A stretch of DNA of 51,359 nucleotides from an uncultured Akkermansia sp. (GCA_947631275.1 CANRKR010000006.1:1-51359); one strand, 5' to 3'; positions 42,887 through 51,150 are shown, counted from the first letter of the stretch. The notes: generated by a model from the sequence alone, not told the origin. Program-made: numbers and translations.

Positions 42887-43099
42887 ATGAGTGATCAAGA
42901 CATCAAGGCCGTCGTCAAGACAGACGAGCAGATACTGGCTGAACACGAAGCCGAGCGCTCCAAGTGCACCGTTTATACCCGCGTGATGGGTTACCACCGT
43001 CCGGTGGAGACCTTCAACGCCGGCAAACAGGGCGAATTCGAGGAGCGCGAGCACTTTGTGGAGCCCTGCGGCTGCTGCGGCGATGCTATTCTGAAGTGA
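42887..43099 (+). CDS. Separate glycyl-radical subunit of class III ribonucleotide reductase
   Basis: 70 residues from ATG 42887 (GTG 42851 would add 12). The core CTVYTRVMGYHRPVETFN continuing GKQGEFEER equals the C-terminal glycyl-radical loop of full-length NrdD, with G35 as the radical site. It is preceded by a charged helix absent from NrdD and followed by a CGCC cluster near the C-terminus. It lies 38 bases after nrdD. The frames are separated by in-frame stops, so this is not a simple frameshift. It should dock into NrdD to supply the radical, comparable in logic to GrcA (YfiD) replacing the damaged tail of pyruvate formate-lyase. Two terminators follow it. Confidence 0.88.
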   Translation: MSDQDIKAVVKTDEQILAEHEAERSKCTVYTRVMGYHRPVETFNAGKQGEFEEREHFVEPCGCCGDAILK

Positions 43100-43104
43100 T
43101 TTCA

Positions 43105-43157
43105 GACCATCCCTCCGCCGCAGAGATAATGTTCTGCGCGCGGGGGGATCGGTCTTT
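43105..43157 (+). terminator. Strong terminator after the glycyl-radical gene
   Basis: A 20-bp hairpin with two single-base bulges: the arm from GACC 43105 to CAGA 43124 pairs with TCTG 43133 to GGTC 43154, followed by TTTT. It begins 6 bases after the stop codon. Confidence 0.8.
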
Positions 43158-43171
43158 TCGCTTCTCCACCT

Positions 43172-43199
43172 CCCCGGTTGTAGAGAGCCGGGGTTTTTT
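43172..43199 (+). terminator. Second terminator, just before nrdG
   Basis: CCCCGG (43172-43177) pairs with CCGGGG (43188-43193), followed by six Ts (43194-43199). It ends 8 bases before the nrdG GTG. Confidence 0.85.
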
Positions 43200-43207
43200 A
43201 GTAGCTC

Positions 43208-43915
43208 GTGCCCACTGCACATCCCACAGATATCACCCCACTCACCTTCCTGGATTATCCCAAGAAGGCCGCTTGCATTCTATGGTATAAGGGCTGTAAT
43301 CTTCGCTGTCCATACTGCTACAACCCCGACCTTGCCCTAGCTCAAAGCCGTGGAGAGATGGATGAAATCGCCTTTCTGAAGGAGAGAAAGGCATTCCTGG
43401 ACGCCGTGGTGCTCTCTGGTGGAGAGGCCTCGCTCATCCCCCACTTACCGGAACTCTGCGCGCAGATTAAGGACATTGGCTACCTCATCAAAATTGATAC
43501 GAACGGCAGCAATCCACATTTACTGCGCCCGCTACTGCAGAACCACCTGTTAGATTACGTGGCCTTGGATCACAAGATGCCGGCGGATCGCACATGGAGG
43601 CTGCCCGATGGCGGACAGCTCTTCGACCGCTTTCGCAAGACCCTGGGACTGCTGCAGCAGTATAAAATACCGTATGAGGTGCGTACCACGGTGCACCCAG
43701 CCCTACTGGACGAGGCAGACATTCTGCGCATGATCCGTGAGGCGTATGAATTCGGCTACCGCGGCACCTACTACCTCCAATTCTTCTTCAAAACCGAGCA
43801 CACCCTCGGTCACATGTCGCCTCCAGCGCGCCGTTATGATCGCTCTCTGCTCGACCGCCATTCCCCCCTCCCCATTGGTTACCGCAATTTTCCAGAAGAT
43901 CGCGGAAAGATTTAG
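43208..43915 (+). CDS. nrdG: Anaerobic ribonucleotide reductase activating enzyme (radical SAM)
   Basis: 235 residues from GTG 43208. The radical-SAM cluster is C30-x3-C34-x2-C37 (KGCNLRCPYCYNP), preceded by the typical LTFLDYPKKAACILWYKGC. SAM-binding elements VVLSGGEA and IKIDTNGSNP follow. It generates the glycyl radical on the class III reductase, here on the separate small subunit. It is somewhat longer than E. coli NrdG and close to pyruvate-formate-lyase-activase-like forms. Transcription must pass two terminators to reach it, or start inside 43100-43207, so lower expression than nrdD is expected. Confidence 0.93.
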   Translation: MPTAHPTDITPLTFLDYPKKAACILWYKGCNLRCPYCYNPDLALAQSRGEMDEIAFLKERKAFLDAVVLSGGEASLIPHLPELCAQIKDIGYLIKIDTNGSNPHLLRPLLQNHLLDYVALDHKMPADRTWRLPDGGQLFDRFRKTLGLLQQYKIPYEVRTTVHPALLDEADILRMIREAYEFGYRGTYYLQFFFKTEHTLGHMSPPARRYDRSLLDRHSPLPIGYRNFPEDRGKI

Positions 43916-44035
43916 CTCTTTCCCTCTCTCAGCTGCTGCGTGAGAGCTACGTTATCGGTTCTGTTTTCCTATTGCGCCGTAGCACGAAGAGTAATCCGAG
44001 CGAACCGTCTATTTTTCCCCATCCTGATATTCGAC

Positions 44036-45964
44036 TCATGACTCCATGGAGGCAAGCCAACCGGTCGCGCCAGCATCGCTGGGCATTCGCCAGTCGCCGC
44101 GGGGAGAAAGGGAAATAGTGCCCACTTTCGGACCGTCCGGGATGCAGCTACGCTTAAACTGCTGCGCGAAGAAGCGTCTAAGAAAGATGCAAAGAGTTCG
44201 GCGAATGGTGACTTCATCGTACTCATTGCCCCATGCGCGCTGTGCAAGGAGGAGGAGTTTCTGAGGGGCTGCACCGTATTTGATGAAATGGTAGAGGAAA
44301 AAATCGTGCAAATCATAAGGACCCAGTAATTCCTCAGTCTTTTGCTCCATCGTGCCATCCTCTGCGGGCGGCAGGAGTTCCGGGCTGACAGGGGTATCAA
44401 TGATATCCTGCAACACACCGGCGAGTTCAGGGGAGCTGTGCAGACCGATGTGGGCAATAAGGCATCGGATAAGAGTCTTAGGAATCGAGCAATTCACAGC
44501 ATACATACTCATGTGGTCGCCGTTGTAGGTGGACCAGCCGAGGGCGATCTCTGAAAGATCTCCGGTGCCCACAACAAGCCCGTTGTGCATATTGGCCGTG
44601 TTCATGAGAAGTTCGGTGCGCGCGCGCGCCTGGACGTTCTCGTAGGTCTTCGTACGCTGGGCAGGATCAAAGCCAAGCATCTGAAACTCCTGCTGACTGA
44701 TGGCACACACATTCACCTCGGAGAACTGCACACCGAGGAGTTTCGCAAGCTTCACAGCGTTTTCATGGGTGCGCCCGGTAGTACCGAAGCCAGGCATTGT
44801 GAGCGCTCGAATGCACTGCGGTGACTTGCCCAACAACTCGCAGGTGCGTGCGCAAACAAGCAATGCTAAGGTGCTGTCCAATCCACCTGAAATTCCCAGC
44901 ACCAAGCACTCGGCTCCCGTATGCTCCATGCGCTTGGCAAGTCCCGTGGCTTGGATGTTGAGAATTTCTTCGCTCCTCTCCTCCTCCTGATTTGCAGCAG
45001 GAAGGAATGGGCGTTTCGGAATCTGCGCCAAACGCAAATCACACTCCGTATCGACGGGGGTCACAGGAACCACACGCACACGGCTCCACTCCTGCGGAAG
45101 CTTGTTTTCGTTGAATGAACTCTCACTAAGTCGCGCGGCGCCGAGGCGTTGAAGATCAATATCGACGCAACTCATCGTAACACCGCGAGAAAAGCGCGTA
45201 TTCTCCGCCACAAGATGGCCATTCTCTGCGATGAGCGCGTGACCGCTGTAAACGACATCCTGAGTGCTCTCTCCCACCCCGGCGGAAGCGAGCACATAGG
45301 CTGCCAGACAAGTGCCGCTCTGCTGCGTCACAAGGCGGCGGCGATAAGCGGCTTTACCCACAAGCTCCGTACTGGCGCAGGGGTTAAAAATTACACGCGC
45401 GCCCTGCAAGGCAAGCCGAGAACTGGGGGGAATAACCGACCAGAGGTCTTCACATACCTCCACGCCGAAGACGAAGTCTGATGCATCGGAAAAAATTAGA
45501 TCTGTTCCGATGGGCACCGTTCCAAAACCAGGGAGCGTTATTTCATCCACGCGCAGATCCGCAGCGGGATGGAACTGGCGTCGCTCATAGAATTCCCGAT
45601 AATTCGGCAACACACTCTTCGGCACCAACCCCAGCAGCCTGCCGCTCTGCAGTACTACCGCCGTATTGAATAACGCCTCGTGTACCACCAGTGGGATACT
45701 CGTGATCAACACGCAGGAGAGATCCGCCGTCTTCTCCGCAAGTGTGCGCAGTCCCTCCAGCGTTGCTTCCAGCAAGGTCGGCTGGAAGAACAAATCTCCA
45801 CAAGTGTAGCCAGTAAGACTCATCTCCGGGAAAAGCACAGCATGCGCTCCCAACTGAGCAACGTCGCGTGCAGCACGGACAAGCTCGGCGCAGTTTGCTG
45901 CGACATCGGCCACCCGCACGGGAGGAATCACAGCGGAAAGTCGGTAGTAGCCATTCGCACTCAT
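44036..45964 (-). CDS. nadE: Glutamine-dependent NAD+ synthetase
   Basis: 642 residues. The N-terminal nitrilase-type glutaminase domain has the catalytic Glu in AVLFPEMSLTGY, a Lys in VPKSVLPNYREFYE and the nucleophile Cys in FGVEVCEDLW. The C-terminal synthetase domain has the PP-loop LGISGGLDSTLAL, the TGDLSEIALGWSTYNGDH block and a tail resembling the long actinobacterial/eukaryotic-type NadE. It makes NAD+ from deamido-NAD+ with glutamine as ammonia source. It follows proS by 48 bases on the same strand. Confidence 0.95.
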   Translation of the reverse strand: MSANGYYRLSAVIPPVRVADVAANCAELVRAARDVAQLGAHAVLFPEMSLTGYTCGDLFFQPTLLEATLEGLRTLAEKTADLSCVLITSIPLVVHEALFNTAVVLQSGRLLGLVPKSVLPNYREFYERRQFHPAADLRVDEITLPGFGTVPIGTDLIFSDASDFVFGVEVCEDLWSVIPPSSRLALQGARVIFNPCASTELVGKAAYRRRLVTQQSGTCLAAYVLASAGVGESTQDVVYSGHALIAENGHLVAENTRFSRGVTMSCVDIDLQRLGAARLSESSFNENKLPQEWSRVRVVPVTPVDTECDLRLAQIPKRPFLPAANQEEERSEEILNIQATGLAKRMEHTGAECLVLGISGGLDSTLALLVCARTCELLGKSPQCIRALTMPGFGTTGRTHENAVKLAKLLGVQFSEVNVCAISQQEFQMLGFDPAQRTKTYENVQARARTELLMNTANMHNGLVVGTGDLSEIALGWSTYNGDHMSMYAVNCSIPKTLIRCLIAHIGLHSSPELAGVLQDIIDTPVSPELLPPAEDGTMEQKTEELLGPYDLHDFFLYHFIKYGAAPQKLLLLAQRAWGNEYDEVTIRRTLCIFLRRFFAQQFKRSCIPDGPKVGTISLSPRGDWRMPSDAGATGWLASMES

Positions 45965-46012
45965 TGTTCGGAAGCGGCGGTAAAGGTTGTCTTACGAAGG
46001 AGGATGAAGAAA

Positions 46013-47533
46013 TCAGTAGCTGCGAGCCCAGAGCACGCGGCGCGTGGTAGGCTTACCGGTCAGAATACAGGGAGCTTCCGGCCCTTCGCCCAGCTTGCCA
46101 AGCGGCACACAACGGATGGAGATGCGCAGGCTCTTGCCGAGTTCCTCCTCCTGCTCCGGAGTCCCCTCCCATGGACAGAGCAACCAGTCAGCGTTGCCTT
46201 CGCCGGCAAAATTTCTCTTCAGTTCCTCCAAGTCGTTGCAGGCGCGAATGTGTGCGTCGCGAAAACTGCGCTGACGATCCAAAAGGGCGCCTTGAATGTC
46301 CTCCAGCAGCTGCACGGCAGTTGCCGCAAATTCTTCCTCTGAGGGGAAGAGCTTCTTACCTGTTGGATCGTCGCGGCGACAGAGACACACTGTTCCCTTC
46401 TCCAAATCGCGCGGCCCGATCTCAATGCGCACCGGCACGCCTTTCTTGATCCACTCCCATTTCTTTGTGCCGCCGTTGAGATCACGCTCATCCACTGCCA
46501 CCCTCAGCGGCATCCCGTGGAATTGTTGGCGCGACAACTTGTCCGCCAGCGCGCGGCAATGAGAGATAATGCTTTCTCGCTGCTCCGGCTGCGGCATCAC
46601 TGGGATAATGACGATCTGTTTCGGCGCCACGCGTGGCGGGCAAACAAGTCCGTCATCATCCGCGTGTGCCATGATCAGTGTACCGATCATGCGGGTGGAG
46701 ACACCCCAGGATGTGGTCCATGCAAATTGCCGTTCATTCGTGCGCCCGGCGAATGAGATGTTCTGTGCCAACGCGAAATTCTGCCCGAGGAAATGCGAGG
46801 TGCCGGCCTGAATTGCCTTACAATCCTGAACCATCCCCTCCACGGTGTAAGTACGCACCGCACCGGGGAAGCGTTCATGCTCGGTTTTCTCACCGGGAAT
46901 GGTCGCCAATGCCAATACCTCTCGCTGAAATTGCTCGTATATCCCGTGCATCAAACTTGTCTCCGCTTCCGCTTCCTCCCGCGTCTCATGCGCTGTGTGC
47001 CCCTCCTGCCACAGAAATTCCGTCGTGCGCAAAAAAATCCGCGGGCGCATTTCCCAGCGCATCACGTTGCACCATTGATTCACCTTGATCGGCAAATCAC
47101 GGTACGACTCCAACCAGCGTGAAAAGGCCGCTCCGATCACCGTCTCCGATGTCGGCCGGATTACGTACTTATCCGTCAGCTCGCCTGAGGGAATCATGCG
47201 CGTTTTCCCGCTCTCCGGATCTTTCCGCGCCTCCAGTCGATGGTGTGTCACCACAGCGCATTCCGTCGCAAAGCCTTCGGCATGCTCTGCCTCCTTTTCA
47301 AGGTAGGAAATGGGAATAAGCAAAGGGAAATAGGCATTTGTGTGCCCCGTGCGCTTGAATTCTGCATCCAACTGCTGCTGGATCAGCTCCCAAATGGCAT
47401 ACCCCCACGGTTTGATAACCATGCAGCCCCGCACCTCCGAGTTTTCCGCCATGTCCGCTTCCTTGATAACCTGCTGGTACCACTCCGGAAAATTCTCTGC
47501 TCGCGTTGGCGTTATTGCGTGTTGCTGTGACAT
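46013..47533 (-). CDS. proS: Prolyl-tRNA synthetase (archaeal/eukaryotic-type, ProS type 3)
   Basis: 506 residues of class II synthetase without the bacterial editing insertion. Motifs seen: VRGCMVIKPWGYAIWELIQ, RPTSETVI, motif 2 in WRMEMRP-form (NVMRWEMRPRIFLRTTEFLWQEGHTAH) and motif 3 near SWGVSTRMIGTLIMAHADDDGL. The anticodon-binding domain follows and the protein ends WARSY, the C-terminal Tyr typical of this type. It charges tRNA-Pro. It is upstream of nadE; no Shine-Dalgarno is evident. Confidence 0.95.
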   Translation of the reverse strand: MSQQHAITPTRAENFPEWYQQVIKEADMAENSEVRGCMVIKPWGYAIWELIQQQLDAEFKRTGHTNAYFPLLIPISYLEKEAEHAEGFATECAVVTHHRLEARKDPESGKTRMIPSGELTDKYVIRPTSETVIGAAFSRWLESYRDLPIKVNQWCNVMRWEMRPRIFLRTTEFLWQEGHTAHETREEAEAETSLMHGIYEQFQREVLALATIPGEKTEHERFPGAVRTYTVEGMVQDCKAIQAGTSHFLGQNFALAQNISFAGRTNERQFAWTTSWGVSTRMIGTLIMAHADDDGLVCPPRVAPKQIVIIPVMPQPEQRESIISHCRALADKLSRQQFHGMPLRVAVDERDLNGGTKKWEWIKKGVPVRIEIGPRDLEKGTVCLCRRDDPTGKKLFPSEEEFAATAVQLLEDIQGALLDRQRSFRDAHIRACNDLEELKRNFAGEGNADWLLCPWEGTPEQEEELGKSLRISIRCVPLGKLGEGPEAPCILTGKPTTRRVLWARSY

Positions 47534-47615
47534 GCCGAGATCATAGTAGTAATCTCTGAAAAGTCAAACACTTTTTCCCTTTTTTGCCTGCGACGTTTCT
47601 CGCATTGTTGCCATC

Positions 47616-47646
47616 TTATTCACTGGTTATCCACAGTTTGTTCACA
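47616..47646 (+). promoter_or_regulatory. Three DnaA-box-like sites at exact 11-bp period
   Basis: TTATTCACT (47616-47624), the perfect consensus TTATCCACA (47627-47635) and TTGTTCACA (47638-47646) lie on the same strand, each start 11 bases from the previous one. Such phased arrays occur in replication origins and DnaA-regulated promoters. Confidence 0.65.
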
Positions 47647-47776
47647 GCGACCCGTCCTGTTGTCTCCGCGTTTCCCTGAAATTTATCAGTCCGATTGCAC
47701 ACTCTTTCCACCCTCCAATTTGTCAATTGAGATTTTCTATGAAGTTTTCCTCACGCGAAAGAATTAGATTTAGGTC

Positions 47777-47805
47777 TTGACCTCATGGCACTTGAATGGT
47801 ATAAT
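47777..47805 (+). promoter_or_regulatory. Promoter of the PUR-domain gene
   Basis: TTGACC (47777-47782), 17-bp spacer, TATAAT (47800-47805); leader about 35 bases to GTG 47847. Confidence 0.85.
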
Positions 47806-47846
47806 GCGCCCGCGTCTGTGAAAACAACCAGTGCGCGCTCAGAACA

Positions 47847-48053
47847 GTGGACGATGATATTATTTGCTCAGAAAAAATCATAGCGGATCGTAAAACATTC
47901 TTCCTCGATTTGAAGAGTAACGCACGAGGCCGCGTGGTACGCATTACAGAAAAAGTGAGCTCCAACCGCGACCGCATCATGGTGCCTGCCGAGATTCTGG
48001 ATGACTTTATCTCTGCTCTCCAGGATATCCGTAACGCCAACAGCGAAAACTGA
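47847..48053 (+). CDS. Small PUR-domain (PurA-like, DUF3276-type) nucleic-acid-binding protein
   Basis: 68 residues from GTG 47847. One PUR repeat: ICSEKIIADRKTFFLDLKSNARGRVVRITEKV, then DRIMVPAEILDDFISAL, i.e. four strands plus a helix as in bacterial Pur-alpha-like proteins that bind single-stranded DNA/RNA as dimers. It is driven by a strong promoter and lies beside the DnaA-box triplet. The in vivo role is unknown. It is followed by the glycogen-synthase-like gene with its own promoter. Confidence 0.85.
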   Translation: MDDDIICSEKIIADRKTFFLDLKSNARGRVVRITEKVSSNRDRIMVPAEILDDFISALQDIRNANSEN

Positions 48054-48168
48054 GAGAGTTTATCTCTTCGGCTTTCTGCTTGAGTGTCTCGATCGGGTTC
48101 AGTCTTGCTGATCCGAACGTTTCGCTGCGTGCCCGAGGGCAGGTTTCTTGATTGGAAACAGTCTCTCC

Positions 48169-48197
48169 TTGACTCTCACTGGTCGCCACCATATTAA
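48169..48197 (+). promoter_or_regulatory. Promoter of the GT4 gene, leaderless geometry
   Basis: TTGACT (48169-48174), 17-bp spacer, TATTAA (48192-48197); only 8 bases separate it from ATG 48206. Confidence 0.6.
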
Positions 48198-48205
48198 ACC
48201 GCATC

Positions 48206-49504
48206 ATGAGAAGGATTAAAGTGCTTGAGTTGGGTTGGGAATTCCCACCGCTGATCAACGGCGGCCTGGGCGTTGCCTGCATGGGCATTTCCAAAGCCCT
48301 TGCAAAAAAAGTGGACTTGTCCGTCATCGTCCCTAAAGCGCAGGCGGATTATCAGTACGATGGTTTCCGCCTTGTCGGCATCAACAATCTCCACTACAAG
48401 CAGGTCGAGACTCTTGAGAGCGGCTACATGTACGAGAGCTTCACCGCAGTGGGCAACGCCCCTGTGGATCTGCAGCCTTACGCCAGCGAGGAAGGAACTC
48501 CAGGCAACATCACCTTCACACGAGAGGGCAAACTCCTTTTCTCCAAGGTTCATCAATCAGATCTTGCTCTCTTCACCGCCCATGAGGATCTTTACTCCGG
48601 TGACTTGGCTCGCAAGGTGATCGAATTTTCCAAAATCTGCGCCGTCATGGCGAGGGCGTACGACTTCGACCTTGTACATGCTCACGATTGGATGACCTAC
48701 CTTGCGGGAGTAGAAGTAAAAAAGGCCACAGGGAAGCCTCTCGTGGTCCATTTGCATGCCTCGCAATTTGACCGTGCCGGAGCAGATGCCCGCGGCTGGA
48801 TCTACGACATTGAGAAGTACGGCATGGAGCAGGCAGATGCCGTGATCCCAGTTTCCAAGTACACTGGTACCGTAGCAGCAGGGCACTACGGCATCAATCC
48901 GGAGAAGATTTTCCCCGTTCACAACGGCGCCGATCCAGTACATGTCTTCCACAGTAAGAAAAAGTTTCCGGAGAAGCTCGTACTTTTCCTCGGACGCCTT
49001 ACAGCGCAAAAAGGACCGGAATTTTTTCTGCAAATCGCTGCCAAGGTACTGGAGCAAACGCAAAACGTGCGCTTTGTGATGGCCGGGACGGGTGAGAAAC
49101 TCCGCCAGCTTATCGAAACCGGAGCTTTCCATGGCGTGGGGGATCGTTTCCACTTCACCGGTTTCCTGGACAAGAAAAAGGTAAACGAGCTGCTCTCCCT
49201 GACGGATGTGTATTGCATGCCGTCGGTTTCTGAGCCATTCGGGCTCTCCGCTCTGGAGGCCGCTCAGTTCAATATCCCGGCTGTCATCTCCAAGCAGAGC
49301 GGCGTAGCAGAGGTGATGAAAGGCGCGCTGAAAGCAGATTTCTGGGATGTGAACATGATGGCCAAGCACATTGTAGACCTTGTCACCGATGAAAAACTCT
49401 ACAGGAAGGTGGCTGAGCAGAGCGCTCAAGACATCAAAAACTCCAACTGGGACACTGCAGCGGACAAGATGATACGAGTGTATCACCACGTGCTCGGCTG
49501 GTAA
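48206..49504 (+). CDS. GT4-family glycogen/starch synthase-like glycosyltransferase
   Basis: 432 residues, GT-B fold. The N-terminus VLELGWEFPPLINGGLGVAC carries the acceptor-side loop (GGL-G), with VHAHDW and HNGADPVHVF in the middle. The C-terminal donor site has LFLGRLTAQKGPEFFL and the E-x7-E motif in SEPFGLSALEAA. It resembles GT4 enzymes found beside GH57 proteins and assigned to glycogen metabolism. It probably uses ADP- or UDP-glucose, but the donor is not provable here. The GH57-like gene follows 15 bases later and is probably co-transcribed. Its promoter ends 8 bases before the ATG. Confidence 0.88.
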   Translation: MRRIKVLELGWEFPPLINGGLGVACMGISKALAKKVDLSVIVPKAQADYQYDGFRLVGINNLHYKQVETLESGYMYESFTAVGNAPVDLQPYASEEGTPGNITFTREGKLLFSKVHQSDLALFTAHEDLYSGDLARKVIEFSKICAVMARAYDFDLVHAHDWMTYLAGVEVKKATGKPLVVHLHASQFDRAGADARGWIYDIEKYGMEQADAVIPVSKYTGTVAAGHYGINPEKIFPVHNGADPVHVFHSKKKFPEKLVLFLGRLTAQKGPEFFLQIAAKVLEQTQNVRFVMAGTGEKLRQLIETGAFHGVGDRFHFTGFLDKKKVNELLSLTDVYCMPSVSEPFGLSALEAAQFNIPAVISKQSGVAEVMKGALKADFWDVNMMAKHIVDLVTDEKLYRKVAEQSAQDIKNSNWDTAADKMIRVYHHVLGW

Positions 49505-49519
49505 ATCAATTCTCTCTCC

Positions 49520-50704
49520 GTGAAAATTTCGCTCACATTTCATGCGCATCAGCCGAATCGCCTCATCGCCTATGATTTCTTCAAAATCGGCGAGCACGCC
49601 TTTTATGAGGACGACCGGCTCAACGGTGAGGTGCTCAGCCAGGTGTCTGAGCGCTGCTACCTGCCGGCCAATCGGCTCATGCAGCAGCTCATTGAGCTTT
49701 CCGATGGACAATTTCGCTTCGCTCTTGCCCTCTCCGGCGTGATTCTCGAACAGGCAAAGCACCACCGCCCGGATCTCATTACCTCCTTTCGGGAACTTGC
49801 CGAAACAGGCTGTGTGGAGTTCCTCGCCATGCCCTACTACGCGTCTCTCGCCTCGCTCTATTCCCCCGGGGAGTTCGCTGAGCAGGTGCGGGAGCATTGT
49901 GACCTTATCGAAGATCTCTTCGGTACCCAGCCTACCGTCCTCTGGAACACTGGCATGCTCTACTCCAACGCCATTGCCGCCCTAGCTTGCGAAATGGGGA
50001 TGGAGGGCATCATGGCCGACGGCAACAACCAGATGATGGGCAACCTGCATCCCAATAATCTTCAATGCGCCCCTCTCATCGCTGCCACTAAAACTCTGGT
50101 ACGCAACCGCGAGCTCTCCAATGATCTTGCTATCAACCGCGTGAATCCATCATGGGTCGAGTTTCCCCTTTCTCCCTACACTTTCTCCGGCTGGTTGCAT
50201 AAGCAAGAGGGTCAAATTGTCAATATCTCCATGGACTACGAGACGCTCGGTGAGAGACAGGCAGACTCCACTGGCGTATTTGAGTTCTGGCGCTCGCTTA
50301 TCCCTGCCATCCTCTTCCAGGGAGATGAGTTCATACCTCCCGGGGAAGCCGTGCACTCTCTACATTCTATCGGCACTATTGATTGCCCGCAGCCCACCAC
50401 TTGCTCCACCTTTGGCACCACCTCCCAGTGGAATGCCAACGTCATGCAACAGGAGGCCCTTAAGAAAATATACGATCTGGAAGGAGCGGTGAAAGCCAGC
50501 GAAGACCGCGACATGATTCACGTTTGGCGCAAGCTCCAAAGCGCCGACCACTTCCACTACATGGAGAAAAGCAACGGCTTCACCCCCTACCCCTCTCCTT
50601 ACGACGCGTACATTTACTACATGAATGCTTTGGCAGATCTCCAAGTTCGCGTCAAACAAGAGGCCGAGGAACTTCGGGCTTTTCGCGTCCGAAACCTCGC
50701 CTGA
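49520..50704 (+). CDS. GH57 alpha-amylase-like protein, catalytic nucleophile replaced
   Basis: 394 residues from GTG 49520. GH57 conserved regions are visible: HAHQPNRL (8-15), LALSGVILEQ (69-78), WNTGMLYSN (142-150) and ISMDYETLGE (236-245). The acid/base Asp is present as D239. The position of the nucleophile Glu in active GH57 alpha-amylases (NTEL) is Gly (G145), as in the group described as alpha-amylase-like homologues lacking a catalytic residue. It may bind rather than cut alpha-glucans, or act by another mechanism. It is paired with the GT4 synthase upstream. Confidence 0.88.
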   Translation: MKISLTFHAHQPNRLIAYDFFKIGEHAFYEDDRLNGEVLSQVSERCYLPANRLMQQLIELSDGQFRFALALSGVILEQAKHHRPDLITSFRELAETGCVEFLAMPYYASLASLYSPGEFAEQVREHCDLIEDLFGTQPTVLWNTGMLYSNAIAALACEMGMEGIMADGNNQMMGNLHPNNLQCAPLIAATKTLVRNRELSNDLAINRVNPSWVEFPLSPYTFSGWLHKQEGQIVNISMDYETLGERQADSTGVFEFWRSLIPAILFQGDEFIPPGEAVHSLHSIGTIDCPQPTTCSTFGTTSQWNANVMQQEALKKIYDLEGAVKASEDRDMIHVWRKLQSADHFHYMEKSNGFTPYPSPYDAYIYYMNALADLQVRVKQEAEELRAFRVRNLA

Positions 50705-51150
50705 ACCCATACTGAAGATCGCTGACCTTGCGAATTCCTGTCGGAGGCTACCCCGCCGCGCTTGTGAGCGGTAGCGGAAGCGAATTTTTGGGGGCGGGTT
50801 GTTGGTTGTTACGCATCACCACCTGCTCCCTCCGTCCTGCAGGAGATTGAGGATTTTCTCTGTTGATTGAATCTTCTCAAATGCGTTTGCCCTGGGGAAT
50901 TTGTCTTGCAATTTGGGCGAAAATAGTTATCTCGGGCATGGAAGTTTTGGGTTGACCCCAAAAAAAGCTGTACTAGTACGCTTGCACAGGATAGAATGCC
51001 CTTGTGCCTGAGCGACAGCTGCGCGTTGTCCCATGCTGGAATATGGTGCGCTCCTTACGTTCTAACCTGCTTCCCTTATTTATATGATTGCTTTCGCCGC
51101 TACCCCCCCCCCCCCCACGATTTCTGTTATTAGCTTATTTTAAGCGTTTT
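50705..51150. other. Intergenic region with palindrome and C14 tract
   Basis: 446 bases. A weak hairpin CGCTT (50759-50763)/AAGCG (50778-50782) followed by T5 may end the GH57 transcript. The perfect palindrome GTACTAGTAC (50970-50979) lies 12 bases after a TTGACC box (50952-50957). Fourteen consecutive Cs (51103-51116) lie 34 bases before the next ATG. No RNA gene recognised. Confidence 0.5.
51103..51116 (+). repeat. C14 homopolymer upstream of a secreted-protein gene
   Basis: Fourteen Cs, the longest homopolymer in the window. An ATG at 51084 runs into the tract; at the present length that frame stops at 51141-51143. Removing one C would fuse it in frame to the following secreted protein. 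Confidence 0.8.

Larger units (their letters stand above)
47534..47846. other. Intergenic region with DnaA-box cluster and PUR-gene promoter
   Basis: 313 bases between divergent proS and the PUR-domain gene. It holds a T-rich stretch (47570-47585), three same-strand DnaA boxes (47616-47646) and a near-consensus promoter (47777-47805). Nothing else convincing was seen. Confidence 0.6.

Noticed and set aside
43920..43955. CTCTCA/TGAGAG dyad after nrdG as terminator
   Set aside because: No T run follows on either strand.
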